This document shows positions 18,191-26,220 of a stretch of 64,000 nucleotides of DNA, in pieces; position 1 is the stretch's first letter; each line of letters starts with the position of its first letter. Origin of the DNA: G963717155 sp963717155 (GTDB lineage Bacteria > Actinomycetota > Thermoleophilia > Gaiellales > JALYLC01); NCBI GenBank assembly GCA_963717155.1, contig OY970326.1, positions 744,001-808,000 on the forward strand. The letters run 5' to 3'. Below the pieces are notes generated by a model, which made no database searches, was not told the DNA's origin, and saw nothing but the letters and a program-made list of their open reading frames with translations. A program made the translations under genes and the position numbers.

Positions 18191-18309
18191 GCATGCTTGC
18201 CGCCCAGAACCTCGCGCCGGGCCATCGCGTGCGGCTCGAGATCATCCGCTCCTGGCGCTCAGCCACCACCGGCGTCCGCGGAACGATCGTCGAGCGCGGT
18301 GCGTCGTGA
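18187..18309 (+). CDS. small coupled ORF (about 40 residues)
   Basis: GTG at 18187 overlaps the previous stop by four bases and an in-frame ATG follows at 18193. It encodes 'MLAAQNLAPGHRVRLEIIRSWRSATTGVRGTIVERGAS', and its stop overlaps the GTG of the primase-like gene (18306). The overlaps at both ends and the beta-strand-rich sequence (SH3-like 'GVRGTIVERG') argue for a real small protein. Confidence 0.5.
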   Translation: MSMLAAQNLAPGHRVRLEIIRSWRSATTGVRGTIVERGAS

Positions 18310-19210
18310 CCGGCGCCGGCGCAACCAGCCCGGTCGAGCTCGTGCTGACGCAGCTCGAGGCCGGCGACTGCAGGCCGCGGCGCTCTGGACGCGGCTGGTC
18401 CGCACGCTGCCCCGCTCACTCCGATACGAGCCCGTCGCTCTACGTGTCCGAGGGTGACGACCGCAAGGCGCTGGTGCGCTGCTACGTCGGGTGCGACTAC
18501 CGGTCGATCGTGCAGGCACTCGGACTCGCGCCGCGCCAGCTGTTCGAGACGAGTACGGGTGACGTCCGGGCAGTCGAGCCTCGCAGGCAGCTGACGCCCG
18601 CTCAGCGGGTCGCACGCGACGTCGAGAACGCGCGCCAGGCTGGCGCTCCGATGCGTGCCTGGGAAGCGTGGCTAACGCTTGGAGGCACGATTGAGGACGC
18701 CTTCCGCGACGACCCTGCGAGTGAGGCGCGCAGTTGGATCGTCTACACCGTCCGCGAGGCTCGACGTCAACTTGACCTTGATACTTTGGCCGGTCTGCTC
18801 GACGCGTTCGGGCTGCCATTCCCTGACGATCGGCCCGGACGTGGCGGGGCCTGGTACGCGATCGCGGCTCGAGGCGCTCGTAAGGGACGCGTACTACACC
18901 ACGACCACGCCGCGCTCGCACGATGCCTCGACGTGATCGATCGGGTGCGCCGCATGAGTCTCGCGGCGGACGATCTCCTCGGCCGGCTCGATCGTCTGCG
19001 TGGCGACCCGGCCGGCCGGAGGAGCCACCCGACGACGCGTACTACCCGCCGGACGGCATCGACCTCGAGAACCCGGGCGACTTCCACGGCATGTTCATCA
19101 TCGAGACGCCGCGTCTCGTCATCGACGACGCCGACCGCCCGAACTTCCTCGCGTATCTCGACGCTGGCCGCGTGCCGGCCATAGCGTCCTTCCCGATGTC
19201 GGTGGGCTAA
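18306..19210 (+). CDS. CHC2 zinc-finger primase-like protein, frameshifted
   Basis: The N-terminal part is a CHC2-type DNA-primase zinc finger: 'GRGWSARCPAHSDTSPSLYVSEGDDRKALVRCYVGCDYRSIVQALGL' (C-x2-H ... C-x3-C). Then comes an alpha-helical region ('AWEAWLTLGGTIEDAF', 'LARCLDVIDRVRRMSLAADDLLGRL'). The frame changes near 19010-19020 to 'PEEPPDDAYYPPDGIDLENPGDFHGMFIIETPRLVIDDADRPNFLAYLDAGRVP', stopping at 19210. No Toprim domain is seen. The GTG start is coupled to the small ORF before it. It probably acts with the following ATPase in replication of the element. A fragment of a relative ends in frame at 34458. Confidence 0.65.
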
Positions 19211-19236
19211 GCGGCTGGACACCGGTTCGCATCCTC

Positions 19237-20304
19237 GTGAAGGGCCGTGAGCGAAGCGCCCCGCCGTCGATCCTCAATCTCCTTTACGCCAACCGGCGAC
19301 ACCTCTTGTTCGGACCCTTCGGTACCGCCAAGACGATGTTCTGCGCGTACGCGGCCAGTGTCGTGTTCAAGCGCGGTGGCAACGTCCTCTGGGTATCGAT
19401 CGATGGCGGACCGCTCAGCGATCTCCTCGAGCGCTTCGAGTCGTTCGGGGTTACCGAGGACCAGCTCACCAATCAGTTCCACTGTCTCGAGAACACCGGT
19501 CAGCTCACCACTCAATACAGCAAATGGATCCGCGCCTGCGCGAGCGCCCACGAGTACGAGCTCGTCGTCGTAGATTCGAGCATGGGCAGCATGAACGCCG
19601 AGAACCTCGACCCGAACAGCGCCATCGATGTCGACCGCTGGTGGAATGAGGTTGGCGACGCGTTCAAGGGCACTTGCGCGGCAGTAGTGCTGATCGACCA
19701 CTCGGGCAAGAGCGAGGAGACGAGGAGGACCTCGAGCGGGTCGCACCGCAAGCAGGACGCCCCCGACGTCGTACTCCGACTCGCCGAGATCTCCAACCTT
19801 TACCGCGCAACCGTTGGAGCAGACGTCACCGGCGAGACGCGAATCTTCATGGAGAAAGACCGCCCGGCGTTTCACCGCGTCAAGCGAGGCACTCAACTCG
19901 GGGTCATCAGGTTCACGAGCCATTGCGTGCACGACACGGAACTACACGACGACGGCACCGTGAAGACACTAGGTAGGTGGACGCTCGACGCCACCATCGC
20001 CTGGGGCTCGGGCGACACCGTGAGCGCGACGACCGGCAGGAAGCGCCTTACCTGGTACATGGAGCGCGTCACGACGTTCCTGCAGCAGCACGGTGGGCCT
20101 GCAACCAAGAGCGTCATTGTGCTCGGCGTCGGCGGCAAGAAGGGCTGCATCCTCCGAGCGATTGGGACGCTCGCCGAGGAGGGCTACGTGACTGTGCAGA
20201 CGAGCTCCAGCGCGCACCTTGTGACGCTCGTGCGGGCCTACCTCCAGGCCGAAGATCCGCTTGCGCAGCAGGACCAGGCAGACCACCACTCCGAGGGTTC
20301 CTGA
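19237..20304 (+). CDS. RecA-like AAA ATPase (RepA/primase-helicase type)
   Basis: A P-loop ATPase with Walker A 'GPFGTAKTM' (the usual GKT glycine is Ala), Walker B 'YELVVVDSSMG' and a motif 3 strand 'CAAVVLIDHSGKSEE', then 'SGSHRKQDAPDVVLRL' as in RepA-type helicases. The C-terminal end has a winged-helix-like region ('TWYMERVTTFLQQHGGPATKSVIVLGVGGKKGCILRAIGTLAEEGYV'). About 355 residues from the GTG at 19237, but upstream sequence in frame ('LSGWTPVRI') may belong too, perhaps fused to the primase-like gene by a lost base near 19205. Likely the element's replicative helicase. Confidence 0.75.
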   Translation: MKGRERSAPPSILNLLYANRRHLLFGPFGTAKTMFCAYAASVVFKRGGNVLWVSIDGGPLSDLLERFESFGVTEDQLTNQFHCLENTGQLTTQYSKWIRACASAHEYELVVVDSSMGSMNAENLDPNSAIDVDRWWNEVGDAFKGTCAAVVLIDHSGKSEETRRTSSGSHRKQDAPDVVLRLAEISNLYRATVGADVTGETRIFMEKDRPAFHRVKRGTQLGVIRFTSHCVHDTELHDDGTVKTLGRWTLDATIAWGSGDTVSATTGRKRLTWYMERVTTFLQQHGGPATKSVIVLGVGGKKGCILRAIGTLAEEGYVTVQTSSSAHLVTLVRAYLQAEDPLAQQDQADHHSEGS

Positions 20305-20496
20305 CGTGGAAACGCGCCGAACCTGGTTCCCTCGTCTCGATGGCTCGCTGGTTCCCGTACTGGTTCCTGCCTGCAACGGGTCAACCAAGCCACGAAGAGC
20401 CGGTGGTTCCCGCCAGTTCCCTCGGTTCCCGGAACCGCTTGAGAGCGACCAGTTCCCTGGTTCCCGGGGTCTCTATAACCCGGGGAACCGGGAACC
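20296..20496. repeat. GGTTCCC iteron-like array
   Basis: About ten copies of (A/G)GTTCC(C/T) in 200 bp: direct copies starting at 20296, 20325, 20350, 20362, 20405, 20415, 20424, 20451 and 20459, and inverted copies (GGGAACC or GGAACC) at 20431, 20483 and 20490. The copies at 20459 and 20482 form a hairpin with GGTTCCCGGGG and CCGGGGAACC arms. The array follows the ATPase gene and precedes the excisionase-like gene, where an origin or regulator site would be expected. Confidence 0.7.
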
Positions 20497-20538
20497 GGTC
20501 GTCTCCGACCGCGATCTCGAGAGCCCGACCCCTTAACT

Positions 20539-20847
20539 GTGCTCGCCGACCTGCTCACCGCAGAGGACGTCCAGGCGCGCTACCGCCTGCGCGACCCACG
20601 AGCCGCGCGACGGATCATCCGCCAGGCCGGAAGCATCACCGTCGCCGGACGCCTCTACATCCGCGCCGACATCCTCGAGCAGTGGGAAGCGAAGCAAGCC
20701 ACCCCAGCCGCCACGACCCCGACGACCAGCGTCAAGGTTCGACGCAAGCCAGTCGTCGCGAGCACCACGAGCCTCACCGACCTGCAACCAGGATTCTGGC
20801 GCGCCGACCCCATCCCTAACGTAACGCACTGCCACCACCAGGATTAG
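20539..20847 (+). CDS. excisionase-like DNA-binding protein
   Basis: A 102-residue protein with N-terminal helix-turn-helix of the Xis/AlpA kind ('LLTAEDVQARYRLRDPRAARRIIRQAGSITVAGRLYIRADILEQWEA') and a disordered Thr/Ala-rich tail. It starts at GTG 20539, 43 bp after the repeat array, and ends 10 bp before the integrase ATG, the classic xis-int arrangement. It may bind the GGTTCCC repeats. Confidence 0.75.
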   Translation: MLADLLTAEDVQARYRLRDPRAARRIIRQAGSITVAGRLYIRADILEQWEAKQATPAATTPTTSVKVRRKPVVASTTSLTDLQPGFWRADPIPNVTHCHHQD

Positions 20848-20857
20848 GGGAGCTGCC

Positions 20858-22114
20858 ATGGCAAGTGAACGTCGAGGCTGGCGCGAGAAGCTCGAGCCCG
20901 GCATCTACCGCGGACACCGAACCTCCTGCGAGTCCAGTGCCAACCACAAGCCAGGCCGACGCTGCCGCTGCCCGCTGCAAGTAGTCCTCGCCGCAGGAGG
21001 CCGCGCCCGCTGGATAACCGTTGAATCCGGCGGACTACCCGACGCGCGGCGCCTACGCGCCCGAGAACGCGCCGACGCCGGCACAACGCGCGCCACACCC
21101 ATACCGGCAGACGAGACCCTCACGGCGTTCGCGATCAGCTGGTTCCAGGCCCGCAGCGCAACCCTCCGACCCGCGACGATCGAGATTCACGACCGCGCCT
21201 ACACCAACCGCATCGCGCCAACACTGGGAGCCCTACGCCTCGACGAGCTGACCCGCGAACGGCTCGAGGGATGGCTCGGCGAGCTCGTCCAGCGAGACTC
21301 GGCATACCGCGCCGTCGAGCAGTCGATCGCGACGCTGCGGGCGATGTTGTCCACGGCAGTCGAATGGGACCGACTCAGATTGAATCACGCCCTTCGCCTC
21401 CGAATGCCGAAGCGCACCGACTCCGAGCACGCAGCAGTCGAGCGCGTCCTGACGCCCGAGCAAGTCGAGAAGATGATCGCCAACGCCGGACACCTTCGCG
21501 GCGAGACGATGCTCCGTTGCGCAGCCGAAGGCGGCCTGAGACTCGGCGAGATAATCGGCCTCCGCTGGTCAGACGTCCTCTTTGACGAGCGGCGCCTAAG
21601 AGTTGGGCGCTCCGTCTGGCAAGCAACAGGTGGCGAGCGAATCACGCACACCCCGAAGAACGGCAACGCGCGCCGAGTTGCGATCAGTACACAACTCGCT
21701 GAACGCCTAGGCCTCTACTTCGACGAGGAGGTGATCGAAGGTGGCGCGCCCGCCGACGGACTCGTCTGGCCAGGGCGTGCGGGACAGCCGCTCAGCGCCT
21801 ACTCGCCCGGCCAGTACCTCGAGCGCGTCCTGATCCGCGCCGGCCTCGCGACACCGCGACCAGAACCGCTGGAGCCGAAGCCGTTCATCACCTTCCACGG
21901 CCTGAGGCACACCGCAGCAGCGCTCGCCTTCGGACGCGGCGTCCCACTACTCGTCGTCTCGCGGCAACTCGGGCACGCCTCGCCAGCCGTCACCGCAAAG
22001 GTCTACGCACACCTGCACTCGGACTCCCAGCTCGACGAGTTCGCAGCCGCATTCGGCGACACCAATTTGCGGGAGCATTTGCGGGAACCCGCGGAGGTCG
22101 ACGATGTCGCCTAA
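20858..22114 (+). CDS. int: tyrosine-type site-specific integrase
   Basis: A 418-residue phage-type integrase. The N-terminal part has a Cys-rich patch and an arm-binding region, residues ~90-180 are the core-binding SAM-like domain ('LTAFAISWFQARSATLRPATIEIHDRAYTNRIAPTLGALRLDELTRERLEGWL'), and the catalytic domain shows 'EGGLRLGEIIGLRW' (first Arg), 'HGLRHT' (His-x2-Arg) and 'LGHASPAVTAKVYAHL' (His and nucleophilic Tyr). It integrates or excises the element at the tRNA-Arg half 26 bp downstream of its stop. The ATG at 20858 follows GGGGAG. Confidence 0.93.
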   Translation: MASERRGWREKLEPGIYRGHRTSCESSANHKPGRRCRCPLQVVLAAGGRARWITVESGGLPDARRLRARERADAGTTRATPIPADETLTAFAISWFQARSATLRPATIEIHDRAYTNRIAPTLGALRLDELTRERLEGWLGELVQRDSAYRAVEQSIATLRAMLSTAVEWDRLRLNHALRLRMPKRTDSEHAAVERVLTPEQVEKMIANAGHLRGETMLRCAAEGGLRLGEIIGLRWSDVLFDERRLRVGRSVWQATGGERITHTPKNGNARRVAISTQLAERLGLYFDEEVIEGGAPADGLVWPGRAGQPLSAYSPGQYLERVLIRAGLATPRPEPLEPKPFITFHGLRHTAAALAFGRGVPLLVVSRQLGHASPAVTAKVYAHLHSDSQLDEFAAAFGDTNLREHLREPAEVDDVA

Positions 22115-22140
22115 CCAGGCCGCGAAATCCGAAAAGACCA

Positions 22141-22187
22141 GCTGCCTTCTAAGCAGCCGGTCGCACGTTCGAATCGTGCCGGGCGCG
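22141..22187 (+). other. attachment site: 3' half of tRNA-Arg (UCU)
   Basis: Anticodon stem-loop GCTGC/CTTCTAA/GCAGC (anticodon UCU), T arm GCACG/TTCGAAT/CGTGC and the 3' acceptor strand CGGGCGC with discriminator G. The sequence left of 22141 does not form a D arm or 5' acceptor, so this is a 3' half only. Its position just after the integrase gene marks the right attachment site of the element. Confidence 0.85.
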
Positions 22188-22548
22188 TAGGGAAAGTCCC
22201 TGCAAAAGCACACGTTACGAGATCCCAGTGGTTACGACCCAATGCTTGATTCCTCCGTTTGGAAACGAATTGGAAATCTGAGGTCGCGCCGCGTATGCGT
22301 GAGGACGAGGTTCGCGGTGCTCCCGGCACCATCTGAGGCGGACGCCCGCTGGCAATCAGAGCGCTAGCAGCGCCGGCCTCGAGGCGCAGCGTGAGACGCT
22401 CCGTTAGGCCCGACAACCACGGTTCGGCGTCGATGCACCCAGCGGGCGCCGGAGGGTCGTGAGAGGAGAGATGACGCCCCCTCGACGATGCGGAACGTGG
22501 CAGACTCGTCTCGTGCGGGCACGCGCTACACGTTCGGGGAGCTCGTAG
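22188..22548. other. intergenic, nothing recognised
   Basis: 360 bp between the attachment site and the next chromosomal operon. No gene, hairpin or repeat that I can support. Confidence 0.45.
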
Positions 22549-23412
22549 GTGCGTTACGCAGTTCTCGGCGCCGGCGGGGTTGGTGGACTGCTCGCTGGGG
22601 CGCTTGCCCGCGCGGGTTCGGACGTCCTGCTCCTCGTGCGTCCGGAGCGGCTTGCCGATTCCGACGGACGTCTCGTCGTCGAGAGCCGCGTGCTCGGTGA
22701 TTTCGAGGTTGTCGTGTCGGTAGGGTGCGCTCTCGATCGCGAGGTCGACGTGCTGTGGGTCGCGACCAAGGCGACGTCACTCGAGGCCGCGCTCGCGGTC
22801 GCGCCGCCGGAGGCAGTCGGCGACGCGACGGTGATCCCGCTGCTGAACGGCGTCGACCACGTCCGGCTTCTGCGCGCTCGCTACCGAAGCGTCGTGGGCG
22901 GGGCGATCCGCGTCGAATCTGAGCGGACGGGAGCCGGACGCATCCGGCAGACTTCCCCGTTCATTCGGATCGAGCTCGCTGGAGCTGAATACGTCTCCGA
23001 GGACCTACGCGCGGCGGGGATCGACAGTCGAATACGACCCGACGAGCTCGGACTGCTCTGGGACAAGCTCGTGTTCCTGGCGCCCGTCGCGCTCGCCACC
23101 ACGGCACTCGATGGTTCGCTTGGAGAGGTGCGCGGCGACCCCCGTTACCTTGGCTGTCAAGCAGAGGCGCTCGCCGTCGCTCGTGCCGAGGGAGCGGCCG
23201 TCGACGAGGCGGCTCTTCGTTCGCTCCAAGAAGCGGCCCCTGCCGAGATGCGCAGCTCGATGCAGAAGGACGTGGCGGCTGCGCGCCCTCCCGAGTTGGA
23301 CGCGATCGCGGGGCCGATCCTCCGCGGCGGAGCGCGCCATCGCATCGACGTGCCAGCCACGACCGCCCTCGCGCAGCTCGTCGCCTCACGCGCTGCGCCG
23401 TCTGGTTCATGA
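22549..23412 (+). CDS. ketopantoate reductase-like oxidoreductase (ApbA/PanE)
   Basis: A 287-residue NADPH-dependent reductase. 'MRYAVLGAGGVGGLLAGALARAGSDVLLLVR' is the Rossmann motif, 'LWVATKATSLEAAL' carries the K in the family's 'K' loop, 'VIPLLNGVDH' the conserved 'LNG' segment, and 'IRPDELGLLWDKLVFLAPVALATTAL' the C-terminal helical domain. It would reduce a 2-oxo acid such as 2-dehydropantoate. The last codons overlap the nitrilase start (ATGA), so the two are co-translated; that pairing is unusual for pantothenate synthesis and suggests another 2-oxo acid or nitrile pathway. Confidence 0.85.
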   Translation: MRYAVLGAGGVGGLLAGALARAGSDVLLLVRPERLADSDGRLVVESRVLGDFEVVVSVGCALDREVDVLWVATKATSLEAALAVAPPEAVGDATVIPLLNGVDHVRLLRARYRSVVGGAIRVESERTGAGRIRQTSPFIRIELAGAEYVSEDLRAAGIDSRIRPDELGLLWDKLVFLAPVALATTALDGSLGEVRGDPRYLGCQAEALAVARAEGAAVDEAALRSLQEAAPAEMRSSMQKDVAAARPPELDAIAGPILRGGARHRIDVPATTALAQLVASRAAPSGS

Positions 23413-24356
23413 CCGGGCCGGCGCAGAAGGTACGGGTGTCGGTCGTGCAGGCGGCGCCGGTCGCATTCGACGTTGACGCCACGCTCGAGAAGGTCGACCG
23501 GTTGATGGGCGAGTGTGCCGCGCGGGGAGCCGATCTCGTGCTCTTCCCCGAGGCCTTCGTCTCCTGTTATCCGCGCGGCATCACGTTCGGAACGACCGTC
23601 GGCTCGCGCACGCCCGAGGGCCGCGAGTGGTTCCGACGCTACTGGGAGTCCTCGATCGACGTGCCAGGGCCTGCGGTAGACCGCCTCGGCGCGATCGCGC
23701 GGACCCACGGCGCCTACCTGGTGCTCGGCGTCATCGAGCGCGATGGCGGCACGCTGTACTGCACCGTGCTGTTCTTCGCGCCTTCAGGTCGGTACCTTGG
23801 TAAGCACCGCAAGCTCATGCCGACCGCCGCCGAGCGCCTCGTCTGGGGCGAGGGGGACGGCTCAACACTGCCGGTCATCGACACGCCGTTCGGTCGACTC
23901 GGAGCGGTGATCTGCTGGGAGAACTACATGCCCCTTATGCGCACCGCGATGTACGCGAAAGGCATCCAGATCTACTGCGCACCAACCGCCGATGCGCGGG
24001 AGACCTGGACCGCGACGATGCGGCACGTTGCCTGCGAGGGCCGATGCTTCGTGCTCTCCGCCAACCAGTTCGCGCGTCGCAGCGACTACCCCGACAACTA
24101 TCCACTCGAACCGGACGTCGACAGCGACACGATCCTGTGTCGGGGCGGGTCGCTGATCGTGTCGCCGCTCGGCGCCATCCTCGCCGGTCCGGACGTCGAC
24201 GGCGAGTCGATCCTCCATGCCGAGCTCGACCTCGGCGCCATCGTCGAAGGCAAGTACGACTTCGACGTCGTCGGTCACTACGCCCGGCCAGACATCTTCC
24301 AACTCTTGGTCGACGAGCGAGCCAAGCCGCCGGTCGTTCTCGACCGTCAACCCTGA
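23409..24356 (+). CDS. nitrilase
   Basis: A 315-residue nitrilase-superfamily enzyme with the Glu-Lys-Cys triad: Glu48 ('LVLFPEAF'), Lys135 ('GKHRKLMPT') and Cys169 ('GAVICWENYMPL'). The 'CWEN' and 'KLMPT' forms and the length are those of true (branch 1) nitrilases converting nitriles to acids and ammonia. It is translationally coupled to the ketopantoate-reductase-like gene. Likely cytosolic and multimeric; the substrate is unknown. Confidence 0.92.
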   Translation: MTGPAQKVRVSVVQAAPVAFDVDATLEKVDRLMGECAARGADLVLFPEAFVSCYPRGITFGTTVGSRTPEGREWFRRYWESSIDVPGPAVDRLGAIARTHGAYLVLGVIERDGGTLYCTVLFFAPSGRYLGKHRKLMPTAAERLVWGEGDGSTLPVIDTPFGRLGAVICWENYMPLMRTAMYAKGIQIYCAPTADARETWTATMRHVACEGRCFVLSANQFARRSDYPDNYPLEPDVDSDTILCRGGSLIVSPLGAILAGPDVDGESILHAELDLGAIVEGKYDFDVVGHYARPDIFQLLVDERAKPPVVLDRQP

Positions 24357-24553
24357 CCAGCGGCCCAAGGAGACTCCACTGGACCACCGACGCCGTCGAA
24401 GCAGTCGATCGAACCGGACGCCGCGCCTCGAGCGCCGAAACGACGTTGTCAGCCCCCTCCTTTCGTGCTGGTTGCGACTCACCGTGATTCTCCAATGATC
24501 CAAGAACACCGACGGAAGCACGAAACCAAGTCACACCTCGGACGAATAGCCAC

Positions 24554-25065
24554 GAGAAGCGTCCCGGCCTGTGCGGCGCGATCAGCCGCATCGAGGCCGG
24601 CGAGGCGGACGCGCTCGCCGTCGCGAAGCTCGACCGGCTTAGCCGCAGCGTTCGCGATCTCGCTGACCTCGCAGAGCGCAGCCGCCCGAAGGGCAAGCAG
24701 AAGGGCTGGGGGCTGATCTTGCTCGATATCGACGTCGACACCTCGAGCCCCAGCGGCGAGTTCATGGTGAACGTCATGGGTTCCGCGGCGCAGTGGGAGA
24801 GGCGGATCATCAGCCAGCGCACGAAAGACGCGCTCGCCGTCAAGCGCGCCCAGGGCGTTCGGCTCGGACGGCCGAGCACGCTGGCGCCCGAGCTCGTTGA
24901 GCGGATCGTGCGCGAGCGCCAGGGCGGTGCTTCGCTTAGCGCAATCGCTAGCGCTCTCACCGACGGGGTGTGCCGACCGCGCATGGCGGCGAGAGGTGGT
25001 GGCCGGCCACGGTACGGAAGGTGCTTGCCGGCCAACAGGCGTCTGCCGTGCGTCCACGACGCTGA
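24554..25065 (+). pseudogene. truncated serine recombinase
   Basis: Contains the middle and C-terminal parts of a resolvase/invertase: 'EKRPGLCGAISRIEAGEADALAVAKLDRLSRSVRDLADLAERS', 'LDIDVDTSSPSGEFMVNVMGSAAQWERRIISQRTKDALAVKRAQGVRLGRP' and a Hin-type helix-turn-helix start. The N-terminal segment with the catalytic Ser (YxRVS) is missing and there is a two-base frame change near 24970, after which 'VPTAHGGERWWPATVRKVLAGQQA' follows. A non-functional relict of another mobile element. Confidence 0.8.
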
Positions 25066-25097
25066 GTATTTCCCGGGCGCGAGGACCGGCGGTAGGG

Positions 25098-25697
25098 TCA
25101 ACTGCCGGCGTTGTTGAGCGCCGCTCTGACCTTCGCGGGGGTGAGCAGGCCGTGCGACGCCGGTAGGCACGCCTGCACGGCCCGCAGAACTGCGGGCGAG
25201 TGTAAATCGATGCCCTGGGCCTTGACCATTTCGGGTGTCAGACCACCCTGCGCGGTCGGATCGGGGAAGCGGCTCACACCATGGCTGCGCATGCAGCTGG
25301 CGAACGACAGTCCGTCGGCGAGCTGGGTGCGCCGCTGCTGGGCAGTTGTCTGTGACCCGCTGCCGCCGTTCGTCGGAAGCAGATGATTGCAGGCGTTCAC
25401 GGCGGTCTGGAAGTGCGGACTGCTGGCCTCGATTTGGTGCAGAGTCAGCTTGACGTTCCCTCCGACGAAGCGGCGCGGATCGGGAAAGTTCGGCATGCCG
25501 TTGGAGCGCATGCACTGGGAGAAGGCGAGCAGTCTGTGCTGCGCCGTCGTCGCGGCAGTCGTGGTGGTCGCCGTCGTGGAGGAGGCGACGCTCGCAACCC
25601 CAGAGGAGCCCCCGCCGCCACAGCCTGCTGCGAGCAGAGAGCACGCTGCGACTGCGACGACCGAGGCAACGGTGAGTGGACGGCGGCAACGCACCAT
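25098..25697 (-). CDS. lipoprotein with duplicated CMRxxGxxxFPDP motif
   Basis: A 199-residue exported lipoprotein. The signal peptide ends in a lipobox ('SLLAAGCGGGGSSG', Cys ~26), followed by a Ser/Thr linker. Two copies of a motif follow: 'AFSQCMRSNGMPNFPDP' and 'SFASCMRSHGVSRFPDP', each with one Cys, separated by about 65 residues. This motif recurs in uncharacterised actinobacterial lipoproteins; the paired Cys and Met residues could bind metal or haem, but that is a guess. The ATG at 25697 is preceded by GGGAA. Confidence 0.75.
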   Translation of the reverse strand: MVRCRRPLTVASVVAVAACSLLAAGCGGGGSSGVASVASSTTATTTTAATTAQHRLLAFSQCMRSNGMPNFPDPRRFVGGNVKLTLHQIEASSPHFQTAVNACNHLLPTNGGSGSQTTAQQRRTQLADGLSFASCMRSHGVSRFPDPTAQGGLTPEMVKAQGIDLHSPAVLRAVQACLPASHGLLTPAKVRAALNNAGS

Positions 25698-25820
25698 GTT
25701 CGGTTCCCTTCGGTCGTGAGCAAGGAAAGCTCACCACCGCAACCTGAACGTCTCGGTGCCGAGTCTGAGGGGTTGCTTAGATCTTCCTAAGAGCCTCCGT
25801 TCGCATGCGGTAAGAACCAC

Positions 25821-26000
25821 GTGGCGATCGCACCCGACCTCGGCGTCACCCGTCGCGCGGTCGAGCACCAGGTCAGGTCGATCTTCACGAAACTCGCGCT
25901 GGACGACGACCCCGACACGATTCCACGGGTCCACGCGACCCTGCTGTGCCTCGCCTGGCAAGAGCTGCATGAAGAGCCCGACGCCGACCACGCATCCGTC
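25821..26000 (+). pseudogene. LuxR helix-turn-helix fragment
   Basis: 'IAPDLGVTRRAVEHQVRSIFTKLALDDDPDTIPRVHATLLCLA' is the C-terminal half of a LuxR-type DNA-binding domain with the usual following helix. The receiver or sensory part and the first helix are absent, and the sequence after 26000 is not coherent. A remnant. Confidence 0.5.
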
Positions 26001-26220
26001 ATCGGGGATGAGCTGGCTTCACGTGGTTGGCGGCGAGGGGAATGTCGGCCGCATCGCGCGGCGGGCCGAAGCCATCCGGCGAGAAAGGCTCGTGGTGGTT
26101 CTCGCGCTGGTTGGTGCCGGTCTCGTGGAAAGCGTGTGACGCCTCGGGTGGTCTCGAGGTCATCGCGATACGCGACGAGTCGAGGACGCGCACCAGGAGC
26201 CATTAACTAGGCTGCGTGGA

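Larger units (their letters stand above)
13342..22187 (+). mobile_element. integrative element with replication-like module (right end at tRNA-Arg half)
   Basis: Grouping based on a run of plus-strand genes behind a strong promoter, leading to a CHC2 primase fragment, ATPase, repeat array, excisionase-like protein and tyrosine integrase, ending at a tRNA-Arg 3' half. The right end is well supported. The left end is not: I find no intact tRNA-Arg or second copy of the 3' half to the left, so the 13.34 kb boundary is nominal and the element may extend further. No capsid, terminase or conjugation genes are seen, so it is a satellite, an integrative plasmid or a remnant of something larger. Confidence 0.6.

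Noticed and set aside
22141..22187. Functional tRNA-Arg gene
   Set aside because: The same problem: the sequence before the anticodon stem does not form a D arm or 5' acceptor.
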